Shown here one piece after another: positions 62,546-64,000 of a stretch of DNA of 64,000 nucleotides (position 1 is the stretch's first letter; each line of letters opens with the position of its first letter). Below the pieces are notes generated by a model that made no database searches, was not told where the DNA came from, and saw only the letters and a list, made by a program, of their open reading frames with translations. A program made the translations under genes and the position numbers. Source of the DNA: Caballeronia fortuita (GTDB lineage: Bacteria; Pseudomonadota; Gammaproteobacteria; Burkholderiales; Burkholderiaceae). Location: the NCBI RefSeq assembly GCF_001544835.2, contig NZ_FCNX02000015.1:1-64000 (forward strand), given 5' to 3'.

Positions 62546-62601
62546 TGCAATCGGCCAATCCTGCAATCGGATTGTCGTGTTATCGGTCGGCGAATTATAG
62601 T
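62546..62601 (+). promoter_or_regulatory. rhaM promoter with candidate LysR operator
   Basis: TTGTCG (62572-62577) and TATAGT (62596-62601), 18 bp apart, form a sigma-70-like promoter. A perfect 11-bp palindrome CAATC-G-GATTG (62564-62574) overlaps the -35, and TGCAATCGG occurs twice (62546 and 62562), 16 bp apart, as expected for a LysR-type binding region. Confidence 0.5.
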
Positions 62602-62657
62602 CGCAGCACAACGAGTCCCGAACACAGGGATTCACCAATCAAAACAGGCGGGCCGCC

Positions 62658-62972
62658 ATGGAGACAGTGGCATTTCGCATGACCCTGAAGCCGGGCATGC
62701 GCGAGGAATACGAACGGCGCCATCGCGAGGTATGGCCGGAACTGGCCGATGCGTTGCGCGCCGCCGGCATCCGCGATTACCGGATCTTCCTGGACGAATC
62801 GACCGGACATCTCTTCGCCATTCATCAGCGCACGGACACGCATTCGGCCGATACGTTGCCCGCGCTGCCCATCATGCGCAAGTGGTGGAACTACATGGCC
62901 GAACTGATGGAAACGCACGCGGACCAGTCGCCGGTCGCGACGCCGCTCGCGCAAGTCTTTCATCTTCCCTAG
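62658..62972 (+). CDS. rhaM: L-rhamnose mutarotase
   Basis: A 104-residue protein of the RhaM family that interconverts alpha and beta anomers of L-rhamnose. Family features are FRMTLKPGMREEYERRHREVW and WPELADALRAAGIRDY, and the active-site segment MRKWWNYMAELM with the conserved Trp pair. The ATG at 62658 has no strong ribosome site. It is the first of a set with the lactonase and ABC transporter genes, 10-bp gaps apart. Confidence 0.93.
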   Translation: METVAFRMTLKPGMREEYERRHREVWPELADALRAAGIRDYRIFLDESTGHLFAIHQRTDTHSADTLPALPIMRKWWNYMAELMETHADQSPVATPLAQVFHLP

Positions 62973-62982
62973 GAACGCCATC

Positions 62983-63867
62983 ATGCAGGTCGTCGATCCG
63001 CACATTCATTTGTGGGACTTGAAGACGCATCACTATCCCTGGCTCGCGAACCCGCAGACCTCGTTCGTCGGCGATGCGCGGGACTTGCAGCACGACTATC
63101 TGCTCGCCGATCTGCTGCGCGATGCCGTGGACATCGACGTGCTCAAGCTCGTCCATGTCGATGCGAATCACGATCCCGCCGATCCCGTCGAGGAAACGCG
63201 CTGGCTGCAATCGATCGCGGATCAGGCAGGCATGCCGAACGGCATCGTCGCGGGCGCGGATCTGTCGGCGGACAACGCGCAGCAAGTGCTCGAAGCGCAT
63301 GCCGCGTTCGCCAACACGCGCGGCATCCGCCAGATTCTCAACGTGCATGACAGCAAGCTCTACGATTACGTCGGGCGTCATTACATGCGCGAGCCGCAAT
63401 GGCGCAGGCACTTCGGCTTGCTGAAGCGCTTCGGCATGTCGTTCGATCTGCAGCTTTATCCGTCGCAGATGGAAGAGGCCGCGCAACTCGCGCGCGAACA
63501 TGCGGATACGCAGTTCATCGTCAATCATGCGGGCATGTTCGTGGACCGCGATTCGACGCACGGCTATCGTGCCTGGCGCGACGGCATGCGCCTGCTCGCC
63601 GCGTGCCCGAACGTCGCGGTGAAGCTGAGCGGCTTCGCGATGTTCGATCACGGCTGGACCATCGAGAGCCTGCGTCCTTACGTGCACGAAACCATCGATA
63701 CGTTCGGCGTCTCGCGCGCGATGTTCGCATCGAACTTTCCGGTGGACCGGCTATTCGGCACGTACACGGCGTTGTGGAACGCGTATGCGGGCATCGTCGC
63801 CGATGCAAGCGAGAGCGAGAAAGACGCGCTCTTCGTGCGCAACGCGGAACGCATCTACCGCATTTGA
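62983..63867 (+). CDS. Amidohydrolase, probable L-rhamnono-1,4-lactonase
   Basis: A 294-residue TIM-barrel metallo-hydrolase of the amidohydrolase-2 (COG3618) family. Metal ligands include HIHLWD at the N-terminus (DPHIHLWD), the later His in IVNHAGMF and Asp in SNFPVDRLF. In this context it opens the lactone made by rhamnose dehydrogenase to L-rhamnonate, ahead of RhmD. It lies 10 bp after rhaM. Confidence 0.87.
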   Translation: MQVVDPHIHLWDLKTHHYPWLANPQTSFVGDARDLQHDYLLADLLRDAVDIDVLKLVHVDANHDPADPVEETRWLQSIADQAGMPNGIVAGADLSADNAQQVLEAHAAFANTRGIRQILNVHDSKLYDYVGRHYMREPQWRRHFGLLKRFGMSFDLQLYPSQMEEAAQLAREHADTQFIVNHAGMFVDRDSTHGYRAWRDGMRLLAACPNVAVKLSGFAMFDHGWTIESLRPYVHETIDTFGVSRAMFASNFPVDRLFGTYTALWNAYAGIVADASESEKDALFVRNAERIYRI

Positions 63868-63877
63868 GGATAACGAC

Positions 63878-64000
63878 ATGACGCCACGTCTCGAATTGAG
63901 ACACGCAAGCAAATCGTTCGGCCGCGTGCGCGCGCTCGGCGACGGCAGCCTGCAACTCTTTCCCGGCGAAGTCCACGCGCTGCTCGGCGAGAACGGCGCG
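63878..64000 (+). CDS. Sugar ABC transporter ATP-binding protein (5' part)
   Basis: The first 41 codons of an ABC ATPase (MTPRLELRHASKSFGRVRAL, then FPGEVHALLGENGA), cut by the window edge just inside the Walker A. The HALLGENGA form is typical of RbsA/XylG-type sugar importers. It starts 10 bp after the lactonase, so it is probably a rhamnose importer subunit. Confidence 0.85.
   Translation, partial: MTPRLELRHASKSFGRVRALGDGSLQLFPGEVHALLGENGA

Overview
The window is a GC-rich stretch of a Burkholderiaceae chromosome, most like the Paraburkholderia/Caballeronia group. This is inferred from gene content (BetR-type regulator, tandem DUF4148 proteins, NasS/NasT-controlled nitrate assimilation, non-phosphorylative sugar catabolism) and from the repeat style at the left edge. 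The long antisense open frames are a by-product of the GC-rich codon pattern. No rRNA, tRNA, CRISPR array, insertion sequence or prophage was recognised. Everything below comes from reading the sequence; no database search was run.

Layout. 1-683: a non-coding repeat region (inverted repeat, perfect hairpin, 96-bp tandem repeats). 684-11116: a hybrid histidine kinase, a tiny basic protein, an operon of DUF2760 plus two divergent Hsp70 proteins, and an adenosine-specific kinase. 9387-20796: a complete nitrate/nitrite assimilation locus. The sensor NasS, antiterminator NasT and siroheme methyltransferase CobA are on the minus strand; the transporter, NirB, NirD, a flavoprotein and nitrate reductase are on the plus strand. 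The plus-strand operon has a sigma-54-type promoter with NtrC-like sites. Its leader carries two hairpins with identical AACGGC hexaloops, the second overlapping an intrinsic terminator: an ANTAR antitermination switch readable in full.

21073-24089: a group of small secreted Gly/Ser/Thr/Asn-rich proteins of unknown function, including two paralogues with a shared C-terminal tail. 24109-32317: an RND tripartite efflux system with its own two-component system. 32531-36859: two DUF4148 proteins, a frameshifted Nramp (mntH-like) gene and motAB. 37097-42775: an XRE regulator, small proteins, two MFS transporters and an atypical OmpR-type regulator.

42843-48416: trans-4-hydroxy-L-proline catabolism, with a DapA-like deaminase divergent from an epimerase and a three-subunit D-hydroxyproline dehydrogenase, plus an AraC regulator nearby. 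A repeated 14-bp dyad lies between the divergent genes. 48764-56449: a single-domain receiver, a small membrane protein, an acyltransferase, a GST, a NERD-helicase protein, a hybrid kinase and a convergent BetR-receiver protein. 56450-57403: a decayed region with a Fic-like N-terminal pseudogene. 57404-64000: a non-phosphorylative L-rhamnose pathway (dehydrogenase, lactonase, rhamnonate dehydratase, keto-deoxy-acid dehydrogenase, mutarotase, MFS transporter, LysR regulator), ending inside a sugar ABC transporter ATPase cut by the window edge.
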